NCBI RefSeq assembly: GCF_004364975.1
Contig: NZ_SOBW01000007.1
Location: 806,001 to 870,000 of the forward strand
DNA length: 64,000 bases
Source: Gelidibacter sediminis
Lineage (GTDB): Bacteria; Bacteroidota; Bacteroidia; Flavobacteriales; Flavobacteriaceae
Direction: 5' to 3'
Part shown: positions 17,112 to 25,328 of the stretch, in pieces
How the letters are laid out: each line of letters starts with the position of its first letter
How positions within the stretch are numbered: the first letter of the stretch is position 1
Notes under the pieces: model-generated
Databases searched by the model: none
What the model saw: the letters and a program-made list of their open reading frames with translations, nothing else
Told to the model about the DNA's origin: nothing
Position numbers and translations under genes: made by a program

Positions 17112-18140
17112 TTAGAAGATAAAATATGGTTTTGGGGATTAATGGTCATACCGTTAGTCATTATTGTGTTTTTACTATTGCAAGTGTGGAAACACCGCGT
17201 GCAACGTAAATTTGCAAGCAAATCTTTATTGAGGAGATTAAGCCCAGATTCCTCCCTCTTCAAATCCATTTTAAAAGTCGTAGTACTTTCGCTAGCGTTT
17301 GCATCTTTAGTCATGGCGCTGGTCAATCCGAAATTAGGTACAAAGCTCGAAACGGTAAAACGTGAAGGTGTCGATATTGTATTCGCTATTGATGTATCCA
17401 AAAGTATGTTAGCTGAAGATATTGCCCCCAACCGTTTGGAAAAATCGAAACAATTGGTCACGCAAATCATTAATAATCTGGCTAGTGACCGTGTGGGGAT
17501 TATTGCCTATGCCGGAAAAGCGTTCCCGCAATTGCCAATCACGACAGATTATGCAGCGGCAAAAATGTTCCTGCAGAGTATGAATACGGATATGCTGTCA
17601 TCACAAGGCACCGCAATCCATGAAGCTATTGAACTTTCTAAAACTTATTTTGATGATGATCAGGATACCAATCGTGTACTGATCATTATTTCAGACGGTG
17701 AAGATCATGGCGCATTGGCAACTGAGGCCGCTCAAGAAGCTAAAGATGAAGGTATACGGATTTTTACCATAGGTGTTGGTGATATTAAAGGCGGACCGAT
17801 ACCTGAAAAGCGAAATGGTAGAATTGTCAACTACAAGAAAGATCGCAATGGCGAAACCGTTGTTACCCGTTTAGACGAAAGCACCCTTCAAAATATTGCC
17901 GCTGAAGCTAACGGATCGTATATCAACGGTCAAAACACAGCGGAAGTAGTGGATCATATCCGCGATATTTTAAATAAAATGGATAAAACGGAATTTGAAG
18001 CCAAGCAGTTTGCCGATTTCGAATCGCAATTTCAGTGGTTTCTAGCAGCAGCGCTATTCTTTTTATTAATTGATGTCTTACTATTGGAACGACGCACGTC
18101 TTGGTTAAAACGCCTTAATCTATTTAATGAAGACTTCTAG
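17106..18140 (+). CDS. batB: BatB, VWA-domain membrane protein
   Basis: A 344-residue protein built like BatA: two N-terminal membrane helices, a VWA domain with the metal site DVSKS (96-100), a conserved ISDGEDHG loop, and a C-terminal helix (about 305-323). BatA and BatB are thought to form a complex through their VWA domains. The gene starts 65 bases after batA. The following 260-base spacer before batC has no clear terminator, and includes T-rich stretches that might reduce read-through. Confidence 0.92.
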   Translation: MQLEDKIWFWGLMVIPLVIIVFLLLQVWKHRVQRKFASKSLLRRLSPDSSLFKSILKVVVLSLAFASLVMALVNPKLGTKLETVKREGVDIVFAIDVSKSMLAEDIAPNRLEKSKQLVTQIINNLASDRVGIIAYAGKAFPQLPITTDYAAAKMFLQSMNTDMLSSQGTAIHEAIELSKTYFDDDQDTNRVLIIISDGEDHGALATEAAQEAKDEGIRIFTIGVGDIKGGPIPEKRNGRIVNYKKDRNGETVVTRLDESTLQNIAAEANGSYINGQNTAEVVDHIRDILNKMDKTEFEAKQFADFESQFQWFLAAALFFLLIDVLLLERRTSWLKRLNLFNEDF

Positions 18141-18401
18141 AAAATGTATATCCAATTGCTAAATAATGCATACAAAATGTCTGAAAATTTTCTTGCAGAC
18201 GCCTTTATACGGTTAAAAGACTGTTAAAGATAGAGTTCCTAACATTTTTTAAGAAAACATTATAACCCTGATACCATTAGTTTTTTTAGATTTATGCACT
18301 GTTTTCAACTTGTGGAAATTAAATTAATATTTTAATGTGATTTGAGCTCCCTGATAGATTAGCTTTCAGGTATTAGTAATGCTCATATATGCTTTAGAGA
18401 G

Positions 18402-19214
18402 ATGAAACGCCTAACCCTACTAGTATTACTTATAACATCCTTTGCCTTTTCTCAGAATGAAGAGAAGGACAAAGAGCAGCTAATAGCTACTAAAAAATCC
18501 AATGATTTGGTTTATGAAGCCAACCAACTCATGGGGACTGATGATTTTATAGCTGCCGAAAAAGAATATCGCAAGGCAATTTCCAAACAACCATCCTCAG
18601 TTGCAGGCACTTATAATTTAGGCAACTCCTATTACAAAAAAGGAAACTACGAAGAAGCCTTATACCGCCAACAACAAGCTGCAAAAAATGCAACTGAAAA
18701 ATCGGAAAAACACAAAGCATTTCATAATATTGGAAACATTTTAATGAAAAACAAACAGTGCAAGGAGGCTGTTGAAGCTTATAAAAATGCTTTAAGGAAT
18801 GATCCTACTGATGATGAAACGCGTTACAATCTCGGTTTAGCTAAAGAATGTGCTGAGCAGCAAAAAGATGATCAGCCAGACGAAAATCAAGATAAGGACA
18901 AAGAAAAGAACGACGACAATAAGGATAAAGACAAAGACAATAAAGACCAACAGGACCAGGATAACAAAGACAATAAAGACGATCAAAAAGATCAGGACAA
19001 AAAAGAAGGCGATGATAAGAAAGATGAAGGGAAACCTAAAGATGAAGAAGAAAAAGATAAAAACCAACAGCAAAAGCCACAGCCTGGAAAATTGTCTCCT
19101 CAACAAATAAAGAACTTATTGGAAGCCATGAATAATCAGGAACAGAAAGTTCAGGAAAAAATGAATGCCGATAAACAAAAAGGCGTCAAAGTTAAAACAG
19201 AAAAAGACTGGTAG
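18402..19214 (+). CDS. batC: BatC, TPR protein with a long charged tail
   Basis: A 270-residue exported protein: signal peptide (about 1-17, ending SFAFSQ), two to three tetratricopeptide repeats (about 30-145; FIAAEKEYRKAISKQPS, AGTYNLGNSYYKKGNYEEAL), then about 85 residues of almost pure Asp/Lys/Glu/Gln/Asn (about 155-240), and a final helix (LSPQQIKNLLEAMNNQEQ) that is the conserved BatC end. The TPRs are expected to hold the other periplasmic Bat domains together. The charged tail is a low-complexity region likely to vary in length between strains. Confidence 0.9.
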   Translation: MKRLTLLVLLITSFAFSQNEEKDKEQLIATKKSNDLVYEANQLMGTDDFIAAEKEYRKAISKQPSSVAGTYNLGNSYYKKGNYEEALYRQQQAAKNATEKSEKHKAFHNIGNILMKNKQCKEAVEAYKNALRNDPTDDETRYNLGLAKECAEQQKDDQPDENQDKDKEKNDDNKDKDKDNKDQQDQDNKDNKDDQKDQDKKEGDDKKDEGKPKDEEEKDKNQQQKPQPGKLSPQQIKNLLEAMNNQEQKVQEKMNADKQKGVKVKTEKDW

Positions 19215-19224
19215 ATGGGTTTTT

Positions 19225-19273
19225 GATTGATAAATAATGATTAACGATTTAGGATCAATGAACATCATGAAGA
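19225..19273 (+). repeat. period-7 repeat tract (GATTAAC type)
   Basis: Seven units in phase: GATTGAT, AAATAAT, GATTAAC, GATTTAG, GATCAAT, GAACATC and ATGAAGA. It begins just after the batC stop and precedes a decayed gene. Confidence 0.6.
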
Positions 19274-19300
19274 CAACTGATTTAGAAGATTGAATTACAG

Positions 19301-19527
19301 ATTTTGCAATAGCATGAAGCGCTGAATCTTAAAAAGATTTTGTTCATAAATCGGGAATTTGTTTGAAGAAGTTGAGAGAAAGCTATAATCGCTTAAAAAT
19401 TATCTCTCGTGCCAATCTATTTATTGGCCATAAAGAAAAAATCTCTAAGGTTTTAGATGAGAACAATTAACTAATTTCAATATTCATAACAAGTATTAAA
19501 ACCTCTAAAAGCAATAATTCAAAAATT
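19301..19527 (+). pseudogene. remnant of a four-helix-bundle (S23-related) protein gene
   Basis: In the batC-batD spacer the plus strand still encodes KDFVHKSGICLKKLRES (from 19333) and further ANLFIGHKEKISKVLDENN, then TAA at 19468-19470, then in the same frame LISIFITSIKTSKSNNSK. This matches the C-terminal half of small four-helix-bundle proteins, whose usual text is ...ES-KKDF-HK-...-LKELRES...KIIxxANL...ENNELIxIFxxSIxTAKKN. The TAA replaces the expected Glu. Another TAA at 19330 and an apparent frameshift before it break the N-terminal part; only HEA from 19313 is still recognisable. The gene is therefore dead here. Such genes occur as passengers in Bacteroidota spacers. Confidence 0.6.
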
Positions 19528-19555
19528 GTTAATCGTTGTTCGTTAATTTTTAATT
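19521..19555 (-). repeat. period-7 repeat tract, inverted relative to 19225-19273
   Basis: Plus-strand units are AAAAATT, GTTAATC, GTTGTTC, GTTAATT and TTTAATT; on the minus strand they read AATTAAC, GAACAAC, GATTAAC, the same type as the tract after batC. It ends at the batD start. Confidence 0.55.
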
Positions 19556-19560
19556 TACAT

Positions 19561-21336
19561 ATGAAATTAAAAACATACATACTTTTATTTTTAATAGTCT
19601 TAAGTACTACGCTTGTATCTGCCCAAGTTAAATTTGAGGCAAAGGTCAGCAAAACGCAATTGGGTATTAATGAGCGCTTACGCGTAGATTTTGAAATGAA
19701 CACGGATGGTGATAATTTCAATCCGCCGTCATTCGCTGATTTTACGGTGGTGGGTGGCCCAAATCAATCTGTTAGCCATTCGTGGATTAATGGTGTCCGC
19801 TCCTTTTCTAAAACTTATAGCTATTTTTTAGCCCCTAAAAAGACTGGATCGATAACCATCAATCAGGCCACCATAGAAATTGATGGAGAAATCTACAAAA
19901 CATCACCAGTGACCGTTCAAATTACCACTGCCGTAAGTAGACCAAATGACCCTGATAATGTTGAAAATGTGGCGGATGATAATGTGCACCTGATTGCTGA
20001 AATTTCCAAAACCAATCCGTATTTGAATGAAGCGGTCACGGTAACCTATAAACTTTATGTTTCCGAGGATATTGGCGTGAGTAATTTTAGAGAAAAAAGC
20101 AATCCAAGGTATAATGATTTTTGGAGTCAAAATATCGATTTGAAAGGTACCCAAATTCAAAAAACTGAATTTAAAGGTCGTAGTTACCGCTATTTGGTGG
20201 TCCGGAAAACCGTATTGTATCCGCAAAAATCGGGTAAATTGGAAATTGAACCTTTAAGTTTAGACCTAACCGTTCAAGTTCCAACTAAAAAACGTGATTT
20301 TTTTGGTAGCGTACTTACGACAGAAGTTCATAAAACCGTTTCTGCCGGAAGTAAAACATTAACGGTGAAAGCGCTTCCTGAAAATGGAAAACCAGCTGAC
20401 TTTTCTGGTGCTGTAGGTGATTTTAACTTCACATTGACCACCTCTAAAACCGACTTAAATGCCACCGAATCTTTACAGGCGCGTGTAGAAGTGACTGGAA
20501 AAGGGAATTTAAAGTTGTTTCAATTGCCAAAATTGACCATTCCTAGTGCATTGGAAGTTTACGAGCCAGAACATACTGAAAATATTAGAACGCTTTCTGA
20601 AGGGATGCAGGGGAGCATTGTAGATAATTATACTATTGTGCCGCAATACAAGGGTAAATATCCCATTCCAAATGTAGACTTTACATATTTTGATTTAAAA
20701 TCAGAAACATATAAAACAATTTCTTCAGGACAATTAGTTGTCAATGTCCTTGACGGCCCTACCAATAATTCGAATTCTGATAGTCACATTGCAACAACTG
20801 GTGAGGGCAAACAGCGCGTGACCATGAACAATGACCAATTTGCTTTCGTGAAAAGCAAAGCTAACCTTGAACCAATTGAGTCTAAACCATTTTTCAATTC
20901 TAGCGCATACTGGAGCGCACTGCTGTTGCCACTTATGGCAATTCCGTTAGCAATGGTTTTTCGTAGGAAAAAAGCGCAACGTGCTGCTGATGTTACCGGA
21001 AATAAGATTCGCAAAGCAGATAGGCTTGCTAAAAAATATTTAGGATTTGCCAAAAAAGCCTTGGGTCAAAAAGAAGCATTTTATATCGCACTAGAAAAGG
21101 CACTTCATAATTATCTTAAAGCTAAGTTGCGCATTGAAACAAGCGATTTAAGTAAAGATCGCATTCAACAGTTACTCCTTAAACGAGGTGTTGATGCGGT
21201 TGTAGTTTCTGATTTTCTATCCATATTAGATAGTTGCGAATTGGCACGATATACACCATTCTCTGAAGTGACCATGCAGCATGATTATGATAAGGCAGCA
21301 AAGACCATTTCAGTTATTGACAAACAGATTAGGTAA
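19561..21336 (+). CDS. batD: BatD, periplasmic/membrane aerotolerance protein
   Basis: A 591-residue protein with a signal peptide (MKLKTYILLFLIVLSTTLVSAQ), several beta-sandwich repeats typical of BatD (opening VKFEAKVSKTQLGINERLRVDFEM, later GAVGDFNFTLTTSKTDLNATESLQARVEVTGKGNLK), one membrane helix at about residues 440-462 and a cytoplasmic helical tail of about 125 residues. It is thought to sit in the periplasm against BatA/B and BatC. It ends one base before the BatE start codon. Confidence 0.9.
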   Translation: MKLKTYILLFLIVLSTTLVSAQVKFEAKVSKTQLGINERLRVDFEMNTDGDNFNPPSFADFTVVGGPNQSVSHSWINGVRSFSKTYSYFLAPKKTGSITINQATIEIDGEIYKTSPVTVQITTAVSRPNDPDNVENVADDNVHLIAEISKTNPYLNEAVTVTYKLYVSEDIGVSNFREKSNPRYNDFWSQNIDLKGTQIQKTEFKGRSYRYLVVRKTVLYPQKSGKLEIEPLSLDLTVQVPTKKRDFFGSVLTTEVHKTVSAGSKTLTVKALPENGKPADFSGAVGDFNFTLTTSKTDLNATESLQARVEVTGKGNLKLFQLPKLTIPSALEVYEPEHTENIRTLSEGMQGSIVDNYTIVPQYKGKYPIPNVDFTYFDLKSETYKTISSGQLVVNVLDGPTNNSNSDSHIATTGEGKQRVTMNNDQFAFVKSKANLEPIESKPFFNSSAYWSALLLPLMAIPLAMVFRRKKAQRAADVTGNKIRKADRLAKKYLGFAKKALGQKEAFYIALEKALHNYLKAKLRIETSDLSKDRIQQLLLKRGVDAVVVSDFLSILDSCELARYTPFSEVTMQHDYDKAAKTISVIDKQIR

Positions 21337-21337
21337 T

Positions 21338-22087
21338 ATGAAGCATTTTGTTTACATACTGACGTTTTTAATTGGCAATTTAGGTTTTGCGCAAAATGAA
21401 GCCCTATTTGAGCAGGCTAACGATTTATATAACAAAGGTGATTTTGAGCAATCCATTTCAAAGTACGAAGCGATTCTTGAGGCTGGAGAACATTCAGCCG
21501 CCGTGTACTTTAATCTCGGAAATGCGCACTATAAACTGAACCATATTGCACCGAGCATCTATTATTACGAAAAAGCGCTCAAACTTGCTCCAAATGATAA
21601 GGAGATAAAGAATAATATCGCATTTGCCCGTAACATGACTATCGACGCCATTGAAAAGTCACCTGAACTAGGATTTGCCAAGTTTACGAAGAAGATCACC
21701 AATTGGCTTACCTTTGATAATTGGGCTATTGTCTCAATTGTGCTTATGTTACTTTTTGTGGTATGCTATCTGATATTTTATTTCACTTATGGGTCTGCAA
21801 AAAAACGAACGGCCTTTGTTGGTGCCATGTCCTTTTTAGTTCTTGCATGCTGTTCAGTAGCACTGGCATTTAATAATTATAACTTTGTTAAAAATGACCG
21901 TCCTGCCATTGTATTTGCTAAGGAAAGCCAAGTAAAAAGCGAACCTAATCTTAGAAGTCCAGAATCGTTTAAACTTCACGAGGGCACGAAAGTTCAAATT
22001 TTAGATACTGTAAACAACTGGAAAAAAATCAAACTTGCTGATGGCAAAACAGGTTGGATTGCAGCTGACGCCATTCGATCTATTTGA
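21338..22087 (+). CDS. batE: BatE, TPR and SH3 membrane protein
   Basis: A 249-residue protein. It has a signal peptide (MKHFVYILTFLIGNLGFAQ), two tetratricopeptide repeats (about 25-100; ALFEQANDLYNKGDFEQSISKYEAIL, AAVYFNLGNAHYKLN), two membrane helices (about 130-155 and 163-183) and a C-terminal bacterial SH3 domain (about 190-249; NLRSPESFKLHEGTKVQILD, GKTGWIAADAI). The start at 21338 is preferred to a longer frame that would overlap batD by 56 bases. It closes the bat operon. Confidence 0.9.
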   Translation: MKHFVYILTFLIGNLGFAQNEALFEQANDLYNKGDFEQSISKYEAILEAGEHSAAVYFNLGNAHYKLNHIAPSIYYYEKALKLAPNDKEIKNNIAFARNMTIDAIEKSPELGFAKFTKKITNWLTFDNWAIVSIVLMLLFVVCYLIFYFTYGSAKKRTAFVGAMSFLVLACCSVALAFNNYNFVKNDRPAIVFAKESQVKSEPNLRSPESFKLHEGTKVQILDTVNNWKKIKLADGKTGWIAADAIRSI

Positions 22088-22332
22088 TTTGAGAGCAGAG
22101 CGTTTATAAAGCATATAAATGCATTATTTTTAATTTGATAGTCTAAACTTTCATTTATGGTTTATTTGGGTACACAAACACAGTATTCTATAAGTATAGC
22201 TGTAATAATGGGAATATAACGATCAATAATATATTTTGGCGCTTCTTTTCGATTATAGTAGATGGAAAAATGAATAACTTTCAACATCTCAGAAAATCTT
22301 CAATATTTTGTAGAAAAAAGGACATTCTTTAC

Positions 22333-22340
22333 TATTTTTG
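22333..22340 (+). promoter_or_regulatory. -7 box for carbonic anhydrase
   Basis: TATTTTTG matches the Bacteroidota TAnnTTTG consensus. A TTTG at 22307-22310, 22 bases upstream, is a plausible -33 element. The box overlaps an upstream in-frame ATG (22338), which therefore cannot be the start. Confidence 0.6.
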
Positions 22341-22373
22341 AGACGAGAAATTCTAAGAATAAACGAACTACAA

Positions 22374-23000
22374 ATGGATGTAAAGAAGGTTTTTAAAAAT
22401 AATGAAGCTTGGATAAAAGAAAAATTATCTAAAAACCCTGGCTACTTTGAAGAGTTGGGAAAAGGACAAAATCCAGAATTACTGTTTATTGGGTGCTCAG
22501 ACAGTCGTGTAACGGCAGAAGAACTTATGGGCTTAGGTCCTGGAGAAGTTTTTGTGCATAGAAATATTGCCAATATGGTTATCAGCATAGACCTCAATGT
22601 GATGTCTGTGGTTAACTATGCTGTTAATCATTTAAAAGTTAAAGATGTGGTGGTTTGTGGCCATTATGAATGTGGTGGCGTAAAAGCGGCCATGCAATCA
22701 GAAGATTTAGGGATTCTGAATCCATGGTTACGTAATATTCGTGATGTATACCGCATTCATCGTAAAACATTAAACGCCATTCCAGATGAAAGTGAGCGTT
22801 ATAATCGTCTTGTGGAATTAAATGTGCAGGAACAATGTGTCAATTTAATTAAAACAGCGGCCGTACAAAAAGCGAATCGAGACCGAGGGCTTGTAGTACA
22901 CGGCTGGGTATTTGATGTACATTCAGGAAAACTTATCGATTTGAATATTGACTTTGATGGGTATCTAAAGGATATTATGGAAATTTACCATTTGGAGTAA
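22374..23000 (+). CDS. beta-class carbonic anhydrase
   Basis: A 208-residue cytoplasmic zinc enzyme interconverting CO2 and bicarbonate. Zinc ligands are visible as Cys41 in CSDSR, His97 and Cys100 in GHYECGG; Asp43 and Arg45 form the catalytic dyad. The length and the VHRNIANMV block place it with plant-type beta enzymes. The start at 22374 (MDVKKVF) is chosen because the earlier ATG lies in the promoter box. It probably supplies bicarbonate for carboxylases or balances pH. The convergent cvpA stop lies 40 bases away. Confidence 0.92.
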   Translation: MDVKKVFKNNEAWIKEKLSKNPGYFEELGKGQNPELLFIGCSDSRVTAEELMGLGPGEVFVHRNIANMVISIDLNVMSVVNYAVNHLKVKDVVVCGHYECGGVKAAMQSEDLGILNPWLRNIRDVYRIHRKTLNAIPDESERYNRLVELNVQEQCVNLIKTAAVQKANRDRGLVVHGWVFDVHSGKLIDLNIDFDGYLKDIMEIYHLE

Positions 23001-23040
23001 CCGCCCAATTTTAAACACTTACCATCTATTCAGCATAAGT

Positions 23041-23571
23041 TCAGGCCTCTAGAGTCTGATCTTCTTCTGTGGTTTCTTCCAATTCTTTCTTTTTATCCAG
23101 AATAATAGGAAAAATTGTAGGCACTAATGATTTTACAGGAGCATAAAGTACAGAATCTTCAATACTGGTTTCGTCAGTTAACGGAATAGCGCGATTCATA
23201 CTATCAAACACATTTAAAATCACACTTAGTATGACGGCAATCTTTAAGGCACCAAAGATGGCCCCAAGAAGTTTATTTACAATCCCTAGGGCTGCAAAAT
23301 CCGCAAGTTTGGTAAGTGCTTTCCCCGCAATAGCTATCACTAACACGATGATGAGAAAAGTAGCAGCAAACGCCATTATATTTACCGTTTTTTGATCCCA
23401 CCCTGAATTCTCATCAATAAAGGTTGCCGCATAATTACTAAAATGAATGGCGCCGTAAACCCCAGCAACTAATGCTACAAGAGAGGCAATTTCAACAAAA
23501 AAACCTTTCATCAGACCGCGGACCAATCCAAATAGAATTAAGGCAATCAATACGATATCCAAAACACTCAT
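23041..23571 (-). CDS. CvpA family membrane protein
   Basis: A 176-residue inner-membrane protein of the CvpA/colicin V production family: four hydrophobic segments (about 2-20, 28-45, 62-84 and 103-122), the opening SVLDIVLIALILFGLVRGLMKGFFVEIASL with the family Arg-Gly pair, and a polar acidic tail ending in DQTLEA. The family is linked to envelope stress and colicin export in enterics; the molecular role is unclear. Its promoter lies back to back with that of the gene at 23696. Confidence 0.88.
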   Translation of the reverse strand: MSVLDIVLIALILFGLVRGLMKGFFVEIASLVALVAGVYGAIHFSNYAATFIDENSGWDQKTVNIMAFAATFLIIVLVIAIAGKALTKLADFAALGIVNKLLGAIFGALKIAVILSVILNVFDSMNRAIPLTDETSIEDSVLYAPVKSLVPTIFPIILDKKKELEETTEEDQTLEA

Positions 23572-23588
23572 ATCTTACACAATTTCCT

Positions 23589-23596
23589 CAAATATA
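23589..23596 (-). promoter_or_regulatory. -7 box for the cvpA-like gene
   Basis: On the minus strand TATATTTG matches TAnnTTTG, 18 bases before the start codon. Confidence 0.5.
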
Positions 23597-23599
23597 AGT

Positions 23600-23607
23600 T
23601 AACTTTG
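23600..23607 (+). promoter_or_regulatory. -7 box for the 118-residue protein
   Basis: TAACTTTG, a perfect consensus box, lies only three bases from the oppositely oriented box of the cvpA-like gene. Confidence 0.6.
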
Positions 23608-23695
23608 CGAGAAATTAATTTGAGTTGGGTTTTGATGTAAAAACACACTTAACTCAAAACTTGAAAAATTTAATTGTAAACCTAAACCTAGAGAG

Positions 23696-24052
23696 ATGTC
23701 AAGAGACGAACAATTAAAACAACGTTGGGAACTCGTTGTAAAAAAACTATCAGATCAGTTTGCTGAAGGAGACCCTTTAGATTTGGACGCCATAATTTAT
23801 TTAATTGGTGTTCAAGAATTGGGACAACTACATAAGAAGTTTAAAAAAGACCATAAATTAGATTTGATGCATATTGCCATTTGCCGTTTGCTAGAACCGT
23901 ATGGCTATTATGAATTTGATTATTATGATGAAGATAAATGGCCACATTATAAAGTTAAAGAACAATTGCCACCCTTAAAAGCGGGAGAACAAAGTGTCTT
24001 GATGAAGGAGGCTATCGTCAATTATTTTGTAGAAGTAGATTTCATTCAATAA
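23696..24052 (+). CDS. conserved small protein, Flavobacteriia type
   Basis: A 118-residue soluble protein, rich in Tyr, Asp, Glu and Lys. There is no signal peptide or membrane segment. It starts with a helical part (DEQLKQRWELVVKKLSDQF), has a GVQELGQLHKKFKKDHKLDLMHIAICRLLEPYGYYEF centre and a hydrophobic end. I do not recognise a functional domain; proteins of this kind are found as hypothetical proteins in related flavobacteria. It is followed after 133 bases by pheS, which has its own promoter box. Confidence 0.75.
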   Translation: MSRDEQLKQRWELVVKKLSDQFAEGDPLDLDAIIYLIGVQELGQLHKKFKKDHKLDLMHIAICRLLEPYGYYEFDYYDEDKWPHYKVKEQLPPLKAGEQSVLMKEAIVNYFVEVDFIQ

Positions 24053-24159
24053 TAGTTTACAAAATTTTATCCCGTTTAAACGATTTGGATAGAGCAAAAG
24101 AATCTTTAAATTAAACAAGAATTCAATTATAATCGCTAAGGTAAAATCCAAAAAAACAG

Positions 24160-24167
24160 TAAATTTG
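24160..24167 (+). promoter_or_regulatory. -7 box for pheS
   Basis: TAAATTTG is a perfect TAnnTTTG box 18 bases before the pheS ATG. Confidence 0.6.
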
Positions 24168-24185
24168 CCACTCATTTTTTGACTT

Positions 24186-25205
24186 ATGATAGACAAGATA
24201 AAAGAACGTATTGCTGAAGCAGAAGCATTTAAAGCCCACACTAAAGAGGAAATCGAAGCTTTTCGAATTAAATTTTTAGGTAAGAAAGGTTTATTAAATG
24301 ACTATTTTGCCGAATTCAAAAACGTCCCTAATGACCAGAAGAAAGAGTTTGGACAAATTATTAATAAGCTTAAAAGTACTGCTGAAGATAAGGTTAGCGC
24401 TTTAAAAGAAGAATTGGAAAGCAAGGAAGAAGTAAAGGGCATGTATGGCGACTTATCGCGCCCGGGAGAGCCTGTTGCAATTGGAGCACGCCACCCTATT
24501 TCTCTTGTCAAAAATCAAATTATTGATATCTTTTCTCGCATTGGTTTCAACGTCAGTGAAGGTCCCGAAATTGAAGATGATTGGCATAACTTTACCGCAT
24601 TAAATTTACCAGAATACCATCCAGCACGCGACATGCAAGATACGTTCTTCATTCAAACTGATCCGGATATTTTATTGCGTACCCACACCAGTTCAGTGCA
24701 AGTGCGTTACATGGAAAATAACAAACCGCCTATACGGACCATTTCCCCTGGTCGCGTATACAGAAATGAAGCCATTTCATCACGTTCGCACTGTTTTTTC
24801 CACCAAGTGGAAGGCTTATATATTGATAAAGATGTGAGTTTTGCCGATTTAAAACAGACGCTTCAATATTTTACCACAGAGATGTTTGGTAAAAGTAAAA
24901 TCCGCTTGCGTCCCTCATACTTTCCATTTACCGAGCCAAGTGCAGAAGTTGATGTGTATTGGGGCTTAGAAACAGAAATTGATCATCGCATCACCAAAGG
25001 AACAGGTTGGTTGGAAATTATGGGCTGCGGAATGGTAGACCCAAATGTTCTTGAAAATTGTGGGATTGACTCGAAAGTTTATTCTGGCTTTGCTTTCGGA
25101 ATGGGTATTGATCGTATTGCGATGTTGTTGCACCAAATTGGCGACATCCGTTTATTAAGTGAAAACGACGTCAGATTTTTAGAACAGTTTAAATCAGCCT
25201 TATAA
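24186..25205 (+). CDS. pheS: phenylalanine-tRNA ligase alpha subunit
   Basis: A 339-residue class II aminoacyl-tRNA synthetase subunit. Residues 1-80 form the N-terminal coiled coil. Motif 2 is seen in SPGRVYRNEAISSRSHCFFHQVEGLYID and motif 3 in FGMGIDRIAMLLH. It charges tRNA-Phe together with PheT, which is not in this window, so pheS and pheT are not adjacent here, as is usual in Bacteroidota. It is transcribed from its own promoter box and ends in a strong terminator. Confidence 0.96.
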   Translation: MIDKIKERIAEAEAFKAHTKEEIEAFRIKFLGKKGLLNDYFAEFKNVPNDQKKEFGQIINKLKSTAEDKVSALKEELESKEEVKGMYGDLSRPGEPVAIGARHPISLVKNQIIDIFSRIGFNVSEGPEIEDDWHNFTALNLPEYHPARDMQDTFFIQTDPDILLRTHTSSVQVRYMENNKPPIRTISPGRVYRNEAISSRSHCFFHQVEGLYIDKDVSFADLKQTLQYFTTEMFGKSKIRLRPSYFPFTEPSAEVDVYWGLETEIDHRITKGTGWLEIMGCGMVDPNVLENCGIDSKVYSGFAFGMGIDRIAMLLHQIGDIRLLSENDVRFLEQFKSAL

Positions 25206-25225
25206 GATCTGATTTATAAAATATG

Positions 25226-25255
25226 AAACCGATAGTCCGCTATCGGTTTTTTTTA
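25226..25255 (+). terminator. pheS terminator
   Basis: AAACCGATAG-TCCG-CTATCGGTTT is a perfect 10-base stem with a 4-base loop, continued by a run of eight or more T. Confidence 0.93.
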
Positions 25256-25279
25256 TTTAACAATTCTTTAACTTCGATT

Positions 25280-25299
25280 GGTTCGGTTTGTTCCGAACC
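25280..25299. promoter_or_regulatory. palindromic operator candidate of the efflux operon
   Basis: GGTTCGG-TTTGTT-CCGAACC has perfect 7-base arms around a 6-base spacer. It lies five bases upstream of the TATCTTTG box, covering the region where the -33 contact of the promoter should be. It precedes a winged-helix regulator gene, so autoregulation is likely. Confidence 0.65.
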
Positions 25300-25304
25300 T
25301 GTTT

Positions 25305-25312
25305 TATCTTTG
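25305..25312 (+). promoter_or_regulatory. -7 box for the regulator/efflux operon
   Basis: TATCTTTG is a perfect TAnnTTTG box, 16 bases before the chosen start at 25329. It lies downstream of an earlier in-frame codon at 25278, which rules that start out. Confidence 0.65.
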
Positions 25313-25328
25313 CACAAAATTATCTTAC

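Noticed and set aside
18837-19110. Long open frames on both other frames/strands over the batC tail
   Set aside because: They are produced by the low-complexity Lys/Asp/Glu codons of BatC; the translated products are pure Lys/Thr/Ile or Phe/Leu/Val runs.
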